Below, piece after piece: positions 12,186 to 24,592 of a stretch of DNA of 64,000 nt (position 1 is the stretch's first letter; the number at the start of each line of letters is the position of its first letter). The stretch is taken from positions 21,269,360-21,333,359 of the forward strand of contig NC_063167.1 of assembly GCF_023159225.1 (NCBI RefSeq), in the 5' to 3' direction. The DNA comes from Perognathus longimembris pacificus. Lineage: Eukaryota > Chordata > Mammalia > Rodentia > Heteromyidae. Made by a program: the position numbers and the translations under genes. The notes under the pieces were generated by a model. That model worked only from the letters and a program-made list of their open reading frames with translations, was not told the DNA's origin and made no database searches.

Positions 12186-12421
12186 TAGGCACTAGTGGCT
12201 CACACCTATAATCCTACCTACTCTGGAGGCTCTGGTCTGAGGAGGACTGAGGTTAGAAGCCAGCCTGGGCAGAAGAGTCCAGTGAAACTCTTATCTACAA
12301 TTAAAAGCAAAAAGCTAGAAGTAGAGGTATGGCTCAAATGATAGAACACCAGCCTTGAGCAGAAACAAAGCTAATCAAGAACACAAGGCCTTAAGTTCAA
12401 GCCCCAGGATCAACACAAAAT
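12186..12421 (+). mobile_element. B1/tRNA composite SINE
   Basis: B1-like half ('ggcactagtggctcacacct', 'cagcctgggcagaag'), linker 'actcttatctacaatt', then tRNA-like half ('tatggctcaaatgatag', 'ttaagttcaagccccaggat'). Moderately diverged. Confidence 0.88.
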
Positions 12422-12443
12422 GGAAGATAAAAGAAAAAGAAAG

Positions 12444-12680
12444 AGCCAGGTGCTAGTGGCTTACACCTATAAACTTAGCTACTCAGGAGGCTGAGATCTA
12501 AGGTTTGTGTTTCAAAGCCAGCCTGGGCAGCAAAGTCCATGACACTCTTATTTCCAATTAACCACCATGAAAAAGGAAGTAATGCTGTGGCTGAAAGTGG
12601 TAGAACACTAGCCTTAAGCCAAAGAGCTCAGGGTCAGCACCCAGGCCCTGAGTTCAAGCTCTATGAATGACAATAAGATA
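12444..12680 (+). mobile_element. B1/tRNA composite SINE
   Basis: A second copy directly downstream of the previous one and in the same orientation ('gccaggtgctagtggcttac', 'ctatttccaattaaccacc'-type linker, 'gccctgagttcaagctct'). Its tail leads into the following GGA-rich tract. Confidence 0.88.
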
Positions 12681-12685
12681 AAAGA

Positions 12686-12790
12686 AGAAGGAAAGAGGAG
12701 GCAAAGGAGGAGGAGAAGAGGAAGGAGGAGGGGGAAGAGGAAGAAAAGGAGGAGGAGAGGGAGGAAGATGAGAAGGAGGAGAATGGGAAT
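12686..12790 (+). repeat. (GGA/GAA)n purine-rich tract
   Basis: About 100 bp of A/G only, mainly GGA and GAA triplets, at the 3' tail of the SINE. It explains the Arg/Lys-rich frame on one strand and the Ser-rich frame on the other. Confidence 0.9.
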
Positions 12791-12799
12791 AAGAGAGAA

Positions 12800-13555
12800 A
12801 TATATCTATCTACAATCCAATGACTTAATCCTAACACATAATAAATGCTCACATGGTAGTTACAATTATTTCTATCAAAGTGTTAATCCGTTGGTAGCTA
12901 CAGTCACCTGGGCTGGGTGTACAACATGACCTTGGTGGAGGATTTGAGTACAGGAGATGTTATAGGGGAGCTGAATTCAAGAAGCATGGTGAGAAGAGGG
13001 GATGTGAGACAGAGAAGAGGCGGCCGGAGCAGGGCCCTGGTCCCTGGAGATGCCACTGAGAAGAAAGGGACCGGGTCCCACTGGGGAATGCTGGCAGTCC
13101 TGAAGAATGAACACCTCAGAGTTCTGCTGGTGGAGAGCTCTGGGCTGTGCTATTCATCCACAATCTCCCTTCCTTTGTGCTTCCTTTGCGAGTTCCCAGT
13201 GCTCTGGGGTTCATGGGTCTCCTCTGTGCTTCCATAAATAGCTGAGCAGGTGAGAGAATGGGTTGGGAGGGGAAGACAAATGCTTAGCAGGGCTTTACTA
13301 ATTGTGCCCCACTGGGCTTGCTGCCTTGCTCTCTTCCAGCTCTTGTACCAGGGGCCCACGGTCCTGAACTCTCCACTGGACTCTCAAGGGCTGAGGCCAG
13401 TTCCAGGTCCAATGGCTGTCAGGAAGCTTCCCATCTCCCTTCTACATCCAAAAGCAAAGCCGAGCCTCCCATTGTTCCCTTCTGACACACTGCTTTCTGT
13501 CCTTTGCTCGTGAGCAGCTTCAGACTGAGCGATGGATGCCGGGCACATTGGCAGG
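12800..13555. other. intronic stretch, no recognised feature
   Basis: No repeat or gene recognised. Several overlapping short frames on both strands without domains; GC-richer than the surroundings but CpG-poor. Confidence 0.4.
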
Positions 13556-13559
13556 ATCC

Positions 13560-13990
13560 ATGGCAACACTACAGGCCATTCTATTGATTTGTGATGGGGC
13601 CCCGCCCCCTCCCAACCAGCAGCTCAGAGGTGGGGCCCAGAGGGGTGGGCAGAAACAAGGCTCAACTAACAACTCTGCCCCACCCCCAGCCCCTGCACCC
13701 TTCCTCCTGGTGGCTGCTTCTCATTACTCCCTGCCACCACCTCCGTGGCTTGCTTGTCTCCTGTGCCTGACAATTAGGCTGTGTTTATTAAACCCTGGGA
13801 TCCAGTGCCATTCACTCCCTGACTCTGCTTACAGTCGATCTTCCTGCCAGCAGTGCAGAGCTGGTAAAAACAGCAACCCACCTTGTCTCCCTGGCTTATT
13901 TACTAACTTGGCCATAAATAATCAGGGCGATTTGCATATTACTATTTGGCTTTTTATAGCACCACACATCTGAGCGCTGGCAGGCAAGCT
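13560..13990. promoter_or_regulatory. candidate conserved non-coding element / enhancer
   Basis: Repeat-free block ending in a dense motif cluster: 'gtgtttattaa' (forkhead core), 'ggccataaataatc', 'gatttgcatattac' (POU octamer ATTTGCAT), 'tttggctttttatagc' (SRF/MEF2-like). An upstream part has GC boxes ('ggccccgccccctccc'). Such clustering in a giant neuronal gene intron resembles enhancers. Activity and conservation are not shown by sequence alone. Confidence 0.4.
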
Positions 13991-14299
13991 GGGGATGGCA
14001 GGGAGGGGGGCCGGGAGTGCGCCATGCTCTGGGCTGGCAATGACATTGGCTAAAGTAGCTTCTGACTTCTGCCTTGAACCCAGAGTGTCCAGGAGACTTG
14101 CACTCCCAGTTCTGGAAGCAGAGAAGGGACCAGGGAGGGCATGGGCAGAAGTAAAGCCAGGTGGGCTAGGAGAGAAGAGAAGGCACTACCTTCAAGATGT
14201 CATTTTACATAGGACAGTTCTGGAGAGGGGAGCAGAGGGGCCCCTCCCCAGTCTCCTGGGTCACACAGGAGCTGATTGGAGCTGAGAGCACACACACTT

Positions 14300-14455
14300 C
14301 AATCAAGCAGACCCTTGGCCAGGCCCTTCACACTGTGTGACATTGGACAGGTCACATGCTCTCTCTGATCCCTGTCTTCTCATCTGCACAATGGGCATAC
14401 GGTCAGAGCGGTGTGACACAGTATGTAGGGAAAGTGCATAGCAGGCTGTGGGCCC
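14300..14455 (+). mobile_element. MIR SINE
   Basis: 'cacactgtgtgacattggac' followed by 'tctcatctgcacaatgggca' is the conserved MIR core (loss of position, then 'tgtaaaatggg'-type wording). Ancient copy. Confidence 0.65.
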
Positions 14456-16300
14456 AAGAGCAAGAAATGGACACCATGATAATAAACAGTAAACAAATTC
14501 TCTGTATTTCCATAAACAAACAAAACTTACAAAGAAAAATGAAGCTGAGGCCTGCAGTCAAGGCAAGGAAAGTTGTCAGGCTGCCATGCTCAAGGCTGTG
14601 ACATCAGACTGAAAAGGTGTAAAGGGCTCACTGTCTATTGAGGTGGCTGGGTGAGGGGGAGCCAGGCTCCCAGCTAGAACTTTCTCAGTGCCTGTCATCT
14701 GGGAGGTCACAAGTACTGGCCAGCCCTGGCTCCTAGCACTCAACTAGACTTTAGTGTAGCTCATCTTGCCTTGTCTGAGGCTCCAGTCATCTCCCTGTAC
14801 CCGGGCCCTGAATTGCATTCTGTTCCTTCCTCTCCCTGCCAGACATGCAGCATTTGAACCAGCTGGAAGCCCTGGATGCTGTGCTCACAGGTCTCAACAT
14901 GCCTCTGGCACTGGGAGAGGCTCCAGCCTAATCAGCCTTTAGAGTCTTGGGCCCCTTGGGTACTGGTTGATGAACATTCCATAGAACCTAGCCCTAGTCC
15001 CACCCCTCCCTATCTGAAGTCCCTGCCAATCTGGAGACTGAGTTAGCCACTACATCCCCAGGGACAGAAGCAAGGAGGAGGCTTGGAAGGACACAGAGAA
15101 ATAGCTGGTAGCCACAGCCCTGTGCCTGACTCTACCTTGCCAGATTCAAGTCTCCCTCAAGTCCTGGCTCAAGTGCTCAGTACCACTACAGCTATCAGAT
15201 CATGGCTACATGTGGAAAAGGACACCATCATCAAAGATGTCATGAGAAGACAAGGAGCTTTGGGGTACACACAGTGGCTTTATCCTGATGGCTGGGACAG
15301 ATGGGGTAGGGACTCATGGGACCTTCCATGGTACCTTTGCATGCCTAGAATAAGCCACCATGTCCCTGTCATGTGCTTCTTCCCGGGCCCCTCTTCTCCT
15401 CTCAGCTCTCCCCCTTTAATTCTTGCAGTCTGTCCATAAACACACAGACAACCTGAGTGTTCAGACCAGCACTACTCTTTTCTGTTTATTTCCTGTAGGC
15501 AGCTTATCAAATGCAGGAATCATTTGGCTTGCCTCATTGTTGGCTTATGCACATCAGCTTCTATAAGCTGAGCTTGGGAAAGCTGGGAATTTGTGTATTT
15601 TGATTCCCCTGTTTCCCAGGGCCTTGTTCACCCCTGTAGAGTGATCATGGCTCCATATACTTAGTACATTATAAGCTAGTCCTCAACATCTGGCCCGGTT
15701 CATGCATGTGTAGGGAATGAATGAATAAATGAATGAATGAATGAAGACAAGCAATAGAAGCTTACACTGCAGTTACTGCCACTCATCCCAGATCCTAACT
15801 GGCAGCTCCTGCTTTTAAATTCCCCTGGACCATCTTACTGGTTCATCTCACCTGAGCTTACTGCAGTGCCCACCCCTTAGGGACCTCACCTGGTCATCTT
15901 CCCTGACCACCACTGGGCTTGCTAAAGCCATGGCAGGGGTGGGTCTGACCACACTGATGAGATGTAGGAGGGAAGAGGAGGGCAGGAAAGCCACAACAAT
16001 GGATCTGGGAGGGAGGTCACAGAGGGAAGGAGAGGGAGTGTAACCTGAGCATGAGCATGCTGGGAAGAGGATCTGCAGAAGAAGGGACTCTACAGCCAGG
16101 ATCCAAGGACCAAGGGACTTTATATATATATATTAAGATCCAACGTAAGTAAGATCCATGTCTAAGTGTGCAGGGGGTGGGGGTGGGGTAACTGAGATTC
16201 TCTCTGGGTGGCAACATTACAGCTGATTTCTTTTAAATTCTCCATTATAATAGTCTGCATTTTCCAAGTTTTCTATAATTAGAACATATTTATATAACAG
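14456..16300. other. repeat-poor intronic stretch
   Basis: Mostly unique sequence. It holds an (AATG)n tract at 15715-15747 and a short (TA)n at 16119-16133. No exon with splice context was recognised. Confidence 0.45.
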
Positions 16301-17214
16301 GAACATGTCAAAAGGAAGGGAAGGAAGAAGCCTGGGAAGCCAAGGATGTGGAGGAGGAGGAAGAGAAGGAGGAGGAAGTGGGAACCTGGTAGAGGAGTCA
16401 GCTCTGAGGAGGCTGCTCCCTGCTCCTGCTGACCGCCCCCCCCCACCACTCATCCCAGAACTCCTTCTCATCCGCAACCACACTGCTCAGCTCCCCAGCA
16501 ACAACTCTAGGATTTGTGCAAGTCATGGGGCTCCCTGTTTCTATTTTTTTCCCCTTCCCTCTTCCACTTTGTATTTTGTTAAAAAATCTAATTTTAAACC
16601 CTCCAGATGCCATATTTTTCATCTTTTCAATTGATTCTTGGTGAAAATGGAGTAACAGAAGTGCCCTGAATCCTTTTTTTTTTTAATACATAGAAAAAGA
16701 TGAAAAGGCTGGGAAGGCCTGGACAGCAGTCACTGTCCTGTCCTCTCTCTGTAGGGCCCCTGCATTCATGGTTCCCAGACTGGGCTGCTCTGTGGCATTG
16801 AGGTTCCTGTGTATATCTTCCACCCTTACCCTCGCTCTGCCAGGAAGCTGGGATGCACAAGGCTCCACCCACCAGCATCATTGCATAAGAGGCCATGATC
16901 CCATAGGTGTGGGAGAGACCCCCTGATTCCTGTTTTCCTGACTCTTACAAGCCTTGGTGCCTCACACCCAATGTCTGAAAATATCTAGATTCCTGCAGTG
17001 GATGGAGGATATTACTAGGGTCCTACTATGTGGAAAACATCCCCCCATCCCTGACACAAAAGCTGCGCAAAGGCCCAGAAGCCAGCAGTGGCCAAGCGAC
17101 ATGCAAAGGCCTGATGGCAGGCCTCCACTCACTCCAGCAGAGACACTGGAGGCTCATGAATATACTTGGTGGGGCTTCTGTACCTGCCACCTTGGTGTTA
17201 AGAGGAAACCTAGG
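16300..17214. other. intronic stretch, no recognised feature
   Basis: A purine-rich segment at 16310-16380 and pyrimidine runs near 16430-16450 generate low-complexity frames. No gene seen. Confidence 0.4.
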
Positions 17215-17385
17215 GCTTCCCCTGCCTGAATTCAAATCCCAGCACCACCTTTTACAGGGTGTTTCATCTCCTTGCACCTCAGCTTCCCCCATCTGTACTA
17301 TGGAAACACATCTTCCATGGGGTTCTTTAGACTTAAAGGGTAAACATATGGGTGATGGTTGGAACAGTGCCTGGTAACTAAACCA
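17215..17385 (+). mobile_element. MIR SINE
   Basis: 'gaattcaaatcccagcacca', 'cacctcagcttcccccatct' and 'gaacagtgcctggtaact' follow the MIR order. Old, diverged. Confidence 0.55.
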
Positions 17386-19670
17386 TCACTACAGAGCGAA
17401 AGGGAGCACCCAGCACTCTAAGTGACTAGAACTGCAGCATCTCTGCCACACACAGGCATTCTGACACAGAGTAGCCAGTGACTGTCGCCGCCATCCATGT
17501 GCATGACGCCATCCATGTGCATGACCCCAGCTTCGTCCTCGCTTTCCAACTGGTCATGGCTGCCTGAGGGGTCTTGCTTTACGACTCCCACATCTGAGTA
17601 TGAGATCTGTGGATGGGGTCCCCCATCACAGGATACCAGGTAGGAGGAGACACCCCCCCCCATATAGGTACCATGCTGGCCTCCTCGTGGGTCGCAAGTC
17701 AAGCAAAATTATTATGGCTTTTCATACCCTTCACTTCTTGACCTTGTCAAATCTAAATCCAGCCAGACAGAGAATATCCTAAGAGAGCCCTTGACCAGAA
17801 AGCTGATGTCAGCTCAGAACAAGACCAAGCAAGCACCCACCAGGCCCTTGGCTCTGCAGTGGCAGTTTAGGAAGCAGCATTTGGACCAAGCCTAAAAATA
17901 AACCCTCAACCCTTCAGCTATGATTATCTCCATGGAATGCAGGTCCTTGACATCCAGAGGTGTAGGTAGCATACACACACCTAAGAATAAGACTACCATG
18001 TACCTCCTGACAGCAGCTCCAATGTGAATGGTCCAAGCCAGGAAGTCCCTCTGCAGCCATATGTGAGGGCACACATGGGAGCTGGAAGTATTGAAGACTC
18101 GGGGGCACCTGGAGCAAGGAAGGTGGAGAGGGCACAGGGAGCAGCAGTGGGGCACCAGGGCAGGATAATTAAGCCTGAGGCCCTGGTGTGAGTGCCATCC
18201 CAGGAGGACAGCCAGGTGCAACCTGTAGGAACTCCATTTTGACCTGGCTGGAAGTTTTCAGCTCTGCCCTGCTTCCATTGGTCTTTAGGCTCTGTCTGAA
18301 AACCACCATCAAGTCCATAGATCAAGCCTACAAATCTGGCTAGAGAAATGCACACCTAAGACTTTTTCATAAGAGGATGCTCCTGCCATGTCCCTCTCCC
18401 TCCTCTCCTTTTCCTTCCTGCACCCAGTTCTGGCAATCAGATCCCACAACTCTCTCCTTCTCTATCTTTTGCTGCTGTCAAGGAACAGTTTAATGCTGGA
18501 TACACACAGTAACCACAATGCCAAGTAGCAGGCTCTTTCAGGCTTGGGCTGGGTGCACATTTCCAAGGGCTTGGGTAGTGAAAGAGTCCAGAACCATCTG
18601 TTAGAAACCATTCCCCGACATAACTCCCTTTCTCTCACTGGGGCTTAGATCTGCCTAGGTAGCTGGGCATGGCTGACATCTCTGCAGAGCCTGGATGTTG
18701 GGCCCCCGATGCCAATCTCTAGACCACTGTCTGGTAAGCCTGGGTCTTCCTAACAGGATGGGCTTGAGGTCTCCAGGAGTGATGCAGCTGTCATTGGCTG
18801 AGCAGAAATGGCATGGTCAAGACAAATACTTCACAATCACATGAGAAACATCACAAATTCCTGGAAATGATAGTGAGACAGCTCTGCTGGGAGAGGGATG
18901 GAGATCAATGGTATTGGCGGGGCCGTCACACCCTCACTGATTCACAGAGGAAAAGTCACACTCTGGGAGGATGAACTTGTTCGCCCACACCAGGAGCAAT
19001 GGAAAAGGGAAGGCTAGCATGGGGAGATGGGCTCCAGGAACAGCCTTGCTCGCTCCCACGTGATTGCTTGCAGTGACTCACGGCCCTGAATGCTGAACAC
19101 AGGAGGAGATGTTGGGAAATACATGTTTACTCCAATCTCATGCTTGATCGGAATGAAACACACATCATTAGCCATCAAAGTAGGATTAAGACAACAGAGC
19201 ATTATTTGCAAATGATAAACAGACATGGGTACAAATATACACTGAGCCATGAATGCTTAGCTCTAGCATTTCAGAACATGCTTCTTTGGTCTTGCCCGAA
19301 GGTGGTAGTGGTAGGTTTGCATCCTGATCTGGCTCCTTTCCACGTCACAGACTGCTGAAGGATATGCTAAGAGCTTGAACAGCAGCTGACAATATCCTGT
19401 CATTCTGGGGAGCCAGAGACCCCAGAGGCTGCTAGAAGTATGTCAGAGAACAGCCTGAGAGGGCCACAAACCTGAAGCCTTGGAATCACTAGGGACCACA
19501 CTGGAAATGTAGACCCTTAGGCTCCCTTGGGTCTACAGAGTCCAAGTGGATGTTCCCAGGTTCACAGATGGTTTTCCTGTGTGCCTAAGGATGAGAAGAA
19601 CCACCTAGACCAGTCTGCCAGCCTTAGAAAACCCAATGTGCCTTATACTCAACACAAAGGAATCACCTCT
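17386..19670. other. repeat-poor intronic stretch
   Basis: Mostly unique sequence; the only obvious repeat is the 18-bp unit gccatccatgtgcatgac present twice in tandem at 17490-17525. Open frames here overlap on both strands and show no domain. Confidence 0.45.
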
Positions 19671-19671
19671 G

Positions 19672-20105
19672 TCAGGCGCCGATGGCTCACGCCAGTAAGC
19701 CAGTAATCCTAGTTACTCAGGAGGCTGATGTCTGAGGATCTTGGTTCAAAGCCAGTCTAGGCATGAAAGTCCATGAGAAACTTATCTCCAATTCATCAGC
19801 AAAAAGCTAGAAATGGAAATGTGGACCAGTAGTGGAATACCAGTCTTTTTTTTTGGCCAGTCCTAGGCCGTGAACTCAGGGCCTGAGCACTGTCCCTGGC
19901 TTCTTTTATGCTCAAGGCTAGCACTCTGCCACTTGAGCCACAGCGCCACTTCTGGCCATTTTCTGTATGCGTGGTGCTGAGGAATCGAACCCAGGGCCTC
20001 ATGTATACGAGGCAAGCACTCTTGCCACTAGGCCATATCCCCAGCCCCACCAGTCGAGTGGAAAAGCCAAGCAAGAACAGAGGTCCTAACTTCAGGCCCC
20101 AGTAA
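19672..20105 (+). mobile_element. B1/tRNA composite SINE split by a second SINE
   Basis: The left part (19672-19845) has the B1-like half and the start of the tRNA-like half. The rest of the tRNA-like half resumes at 20049 ('cgagtggaaaagccaagcaa', 'ttcaggccccagt'). The host was interrupted by the element at 19846-20048. Confidence 0.9.
19846..20048 (-). mobile_element. dimeric tRNA/ID SINE inserted in a SINE
   Basis: A reverse-oriented dimer: poly-T, then the second tRNA-like unit, then the ID/Ala-tRNA-like unit ending 'ggccatatccccagcccc'. Flanks carry a 7-bp target duplication, accagtc, at 19839-19845 and 20049-20055. The same dimer occurs at 57617 and 43907. Confidence 0.92.
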
Positions 20106-21680
20106 GGCCATAAATTAATTTAAAAAAAACAACAACAAACTACGTCCTTCAATAAGGTTTAAAGTTTCAGAATAAAGTGAATTTAGAAACCAAATGGAGG
20201 GACAAAGGGTGAGCAAATGCAGCAGTTTCATTCACTAGACACTATGTTTAAACCCCCATGTTCATCACCTTTATAATAACAATTGAAAATTTAAATGAAA
20301 AATAAAGACCAAATGACTAGTCATTCAGAAGACTTTCTTTTTTTTCAAAAGGATTGCTGATGTTCAGATACAACCCCACCCTCAGGTGGATGGAGATGTG
20401 ACCCAGAGGGGGACCACCCCAGAGGCAGGAAGACAATGCCTCTCCAGGCAGGGAGAAACACAAACATGTGAAAGGACTTGAAGTTAGATACCATGGTAGG
20501 CCCATTTCACAACCTCTATCCCATGGCAGCTTCTATGGCCTCTCTCCAGGCCTAGGACAGCAAGCCTCATTTTCCCTGAGTTTTCTTCCTCCAAGGACAT
20601 CCTCCGAAGACCTTCCACATCCACCTTGCAATCTCAACTAAGTCCAGTTTCATCCTGGCCATTCTTGGCTGTCCCTTTCTTTACATTTCACTTTGAATTG
20701 GTTGAAAATGTACTCTTATTGTAAAAACAGCAACACCAAGTTACCCCCCAAAAAATTCAAATACAGAAGGTTAAAGGATAGAAGCCACCCTCATTCCTGT
20801 GTTACTTAGCATGCAGCTGTATTTCTTCCTTGTCTTGTTCACCTGTGGTATGCTCCTGTACCACCTACATCATGCACACACCATTCTCAACTTGTTTTCT
20901 TTCCTAAACATGTTTTCTCTGGGTTGCAGAAGACATTGAGATGCTCTGATGCAAGGGATCAGGTTCTCAGCCATGCTTTCCAACGACCCATGGGACACTG
21001 CTCAGACTGTGTCCCATGGGGCTTTGAGCATGTGGCCACCCTTCCCAGCTTTGTCTTCTACCCTGTGCTGGTGACATCTGTTTGTAAGGACTTAAATATA
21101 CAGAACACATTCATTCATTGATTCATTCATTCATTCATTCTCTGAACAAGAATGTGGAGAGCCACTGTTTACTAAGCAGTGGGTTAAGGTTTGGGATCAT
21201 GACAGTAGTCATTTTCCTGGTGGTGGTGACCATCAAGGCAGCAAAGCACAGGAGGGAGAAGGGACCAATGCTCAGCAAGAACATACCACAGGCCATGCAG
21301 AATGCACACCATTCGCAGCATCTCCTCCTCCTCTTTGGCAAACCTAGAAGTGTAGTTCAGGGGCACTTACACACATGCTGAGAGCTGGCAGGGGTAAGAT
21401 TCAAACCCAGGACTGTCTTTTTGCAAAGCTCTTCCCCTATCCCCTCCGTCCTCACTGAGATTAGGAAAGGCTGTCTTTCTCTCCTGCACCTTCCAGCAGA
21501 AAGGCTAGAAAATCTCAGACACAGGAGACGTTCTCAACAATGTGCTTCAATTATTTCATAAAAGAAAGACAAAAATAACTAGACACTGCCTGGTCTCAGG
21601 GGCGTCTTGATTACATTTGGAGAAAGGCGGAGAAAGGGAACTTTTCTACAGAGGCACCTCAGCTAGAATCATGATTTAGA
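20106..21680. other. intronic stretch, no recognised feature
   Basis: Mostly unique. (ATTC)n at 21112-21140. No gene recognised. Confidence 0.4.
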
Positions 21681-21689
21681 CACTGCTAG

Positions 21690-22020
21690 GGTAATTTAGA
21701 CACCTTACTTGTCATTTGACCAGCCAACAAACATTGGTACAATTTAAACCTTTTCAGGACCACTCTGACAACTGAGTACCCAAGAGTCAACTCAATCTGC
21801 TGCTTATCTCACTCAGACTTTGACAACCCCATCTACTCCCTTCATAATTACTCCAGGCAATCAGCACAAATGATCAATCAAACAAAGAAAATTGCAGGTT
21901 TGAAGCTTTAATTAAATCTATCCGGCACTATCTAATTAAAGAAAATCTTTACTCTTCTACATACTCTAAAATAGAAGGAGCCCACTCCTTTGGGGCTTTA
22001 CAAATAATTTAAGGCCTTCA
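21690..22020. promoter_or_regulatory. candidate conserved non-coding element / enhancer
   Basis: AT-rich, repeat-free, with tight homeodomain and HMG-type cores: 'cataattactcc', 'tgatcaatcaaacaaag' (a TCF/LEF-like CAAAG), 'gctttaattaaatc', 'tatctaattaaagaaa'. The density of TAATTA-type sites is unusual for neutral intron. Regulatory role is inferred. Confidence 0.4.
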
Positions 22021-22689
22021 CCTAGCTTACATTTGAGAAAAAGCACAGCAGAGAGAGATGGCTATTCTAGTCTTCTTTCCTGCCCAAGTTCAAGTTACTT
22101 CCAAGATGGAGGGAAGCTGTAGGGGAGGAATCCTATCTCTGACAAACTCTCCCCCTCTCTCTCTCTCCCTACACTGCTGCCCACTAAAGGAGATGGACAC
22201 TCATTCATACCAAGGGCATTTCTCTTGTCTACCACAACAGGACACTGACTCAGCCAGGTTCCAATGCTGAGAACTTAGTCTAACTTATTGTTTATTAGCA
22301 CTGGTCTATGGAGCCATTCAGAACCTGTTTCCCCCCTCTACAAAACTGGACATATATACGAGATAATTTACTTTCTTGCATTGTTGCAAGAAAGAAACTA
22401 TGGTGTCTAGGAGAGCTGAGAGGAGTGTACTCAGTAGTAGACACATAAAGGTGGAGTCTGAGAAGTCAGTAGTGGTTTTCTTTCCTCTCATCTCAATCTC
22501 TATCTATCTTTATCTGTCTCTGTGCCAAGTGTCAAACCATCCTTGCACATATGAAATCTGGTCAGCAAGCACTCTGTTTCTTCACTATCGCACCTGCCAA
22601 TGACCTTGACAAAGTTCAAGACTTATGAGTTCTGGATCACAAGGTCAGCCCAGAAATAGAATTATTAAGACCCTCATCTCAATCAATAA

Positions 22690-22767
<78 letters not shown>

Positions 22768-22768
22768 C
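22690..22768 (+). repeat. (TA)n(GA)n compound microsatellite
   Basis: About 28 bp of TA dinucleotides followed by about 48 bp of GA, interrupted once by AAAG. Sits at the start of an old SINE. Confidence 0.95.
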
Positions 22769-23085
22769 ATAGGTAGGAAGATTATGGTCTGAGGCTAGCC
22801 CTAGGCAAAAACACAAGACCCTATCTGAAAAATAAAATAAAAAAGAAGAGGGATAGGGGTGTGGCTCACATGGTAGACCACCTGTCTCAAAAATATGAGG
22901 TCCTGAGCTCAAACCTATCATCCCAGTCATGGTATAAGTAGAAAGATTGTTGTGTAGACCAGGCAAAAAGTGAGACTATCTAAAAAATAACCAGAGCAAA
23001 ATGGGCTGGAGGTATGGCTCAAGCAGTAGATAATCTTCTGGTAAGTATGAGGTCCTGAGCTTAAGTCCTGCACCCCACCCCCATA
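22769..23085 (+). mobile_element. two partial old-type B1/tRNA SINEs in tandem
   Basis: The older subtype has a linker like 'accctatctgaaaaataa' rather than 'actcttatctccaatt'. One tRNA-like half ends near 22915 ('ggtcctgagctcaaacctat'); a second B1-tail plus tRNA-like half follows ('ggctggaggtatggctcaag' at 23003, 'ctgagcttaagtcctgcacc'). Confidence 0.75.
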
Positions 23086-23089
23086 TATA

Positions 23090-24475
23090 CACCCACACAA
23101 CTGGTGGCACCTTAAAGTACATAAATTGAATCTTTATGTTTGTAATGCTTTAAAAAAAATCATTAAGGATACCTTGGGATCCTGAGATGAAATGCAGACT
23201 AGCAAAAACCTATGTGTACTACAGCTGTATTACACCTCACTGAAAGAAGTGGAGAGAGTAGTGAAAAGCCATGGGCTGTAAAAGATCACAAGATAAGGAA
23301 ACCCTATGTGAGTTCTGGAGTCCAGGCTGTACAGTGCTTTCCCACATGAGCATGGACTTACAGTTATCTAACTAACCATGTGCACACTGGTCATGGTTGG
23401 TGAGCAGTGGGAGCCACTCCTATGGTTAGAATAGGTTGCAGACCTACAGAAATAGAAGAATGGCCTGAGTGGTACTGAAGTAGTGTTGAAAACTTCAACC
23501 TGTCTGAAGTCATATTTGTCTTCTTGAGGGCACAAGTTGACACACAGAGAAACATACATAGATATGCTTTGATATATTGGTTACTATGCTTGTATGTATT
23601 TCTCCGCAATGACATCTCAACCACAACAAGCACATCTGACACCCATTTCTTGGTTTCTCACCCCATTCTTCAACAAAAGAAACCACAGCTCTCTCAACAA
23701 CGGCTAATTTGAGGCCTGGCACTATAGATACAGAAGACATACCTGTAGTATCTTGTAGTGCCAAGGAATGATGAAGTGGTCATCACAACAAAAATGATGG
23801 CATGAATAACACAAAGGACAACAATGGGGCAGTACAGAAGTCCCTGGACCCAGCTGAAATGGCTTCTGACAATGTGAGCCACAAAATAAACGTGGTGGCA
23901 CTGCTACCCATCCAAAGGATAAAATAAATATCATAAGCCTACACTGACATCAATAAATGATTGAATAAATTAATAAATGGAGGAGCACAGACAAATCTCT
24001 CAGGCAGAAGCATCCCAAATAATTCATGTGAAGACTCTGTCCCCAGGGAGATGAAACCTAACTCCTCGTTTCTTAAGTGTGAGCCAATCAGAACACAGTG
24101 TTTCCTTCCCAAGAGCACAGTATGGGCCCAGGGGGGATGGCTTTGCTGGAGAAAGAAGCCAGATAACCAAGGTCAGCATCAACAGGGACAAGGCAGGCTG
24201 ACACTAGGTGCCCTTCGTGTGATAAAAATATGGTCTGTCTCTCTCTCACTTACTGTCCTCAAAAAGTATTACCCAAGATAAACCATGGTGAAAACATCAG
24301 AAAATTGTAAGTAAAAGTGGTTCTACAAGATTCCCAACAAGTATAACTTAGGACAGTCAAGGTCATTGGCAGCAAGCCCGAGAAAATGCCACAGAAGAGG
24401 AGAATAAAGAACCATGATAAATGTCGTGGCAACTAGACATAACCTGGTCCCAGCAAAAAAAAAGAAAAATCACAC
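23090..24475. other. intronic stretch, no recognised feature
   Basis: Wording at 23200-23350 and 23690-23920 is reminiscent of old retroelement debris but I cannot assign it. Overlapping frames on both strands at 23368-23934 have no recognisable domain. Confidence 0.35.
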
Positions 24476-24478
24476 CTA

Positions 24479-24592
24479 AGCCAGGTGTGATGCTGTATGC
24501 CTGTAAGCCCAAGTATGCAGGAGGCCAAGGAGAGGGGATAAGGAGTTTGAAGCTAACCTAGGCTACATTGTGAGCTCCTATCTCAAAAGTTA
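24479..24592 (+). mobile_element. B1/7SL-like monomeric SINE
   Basis: 'agccaggtgtgatgctgtat', 'gtatgcaggaggccaagg', 'gtttgaagctaacctaggct', 'gagctcctatctcaaaa': a monomeric B1-type element without tRNA-like half. It is followed by the AT tract at 24590. Confidence 0.8.

Noticed and set aside
14843..14931. Possible small exon reading MQHLNQLEALDAVLTG
   Set aside because: No acceptor or donor of quality and no family similarity that I recognise; on the plus strand, opposite to the host gene.
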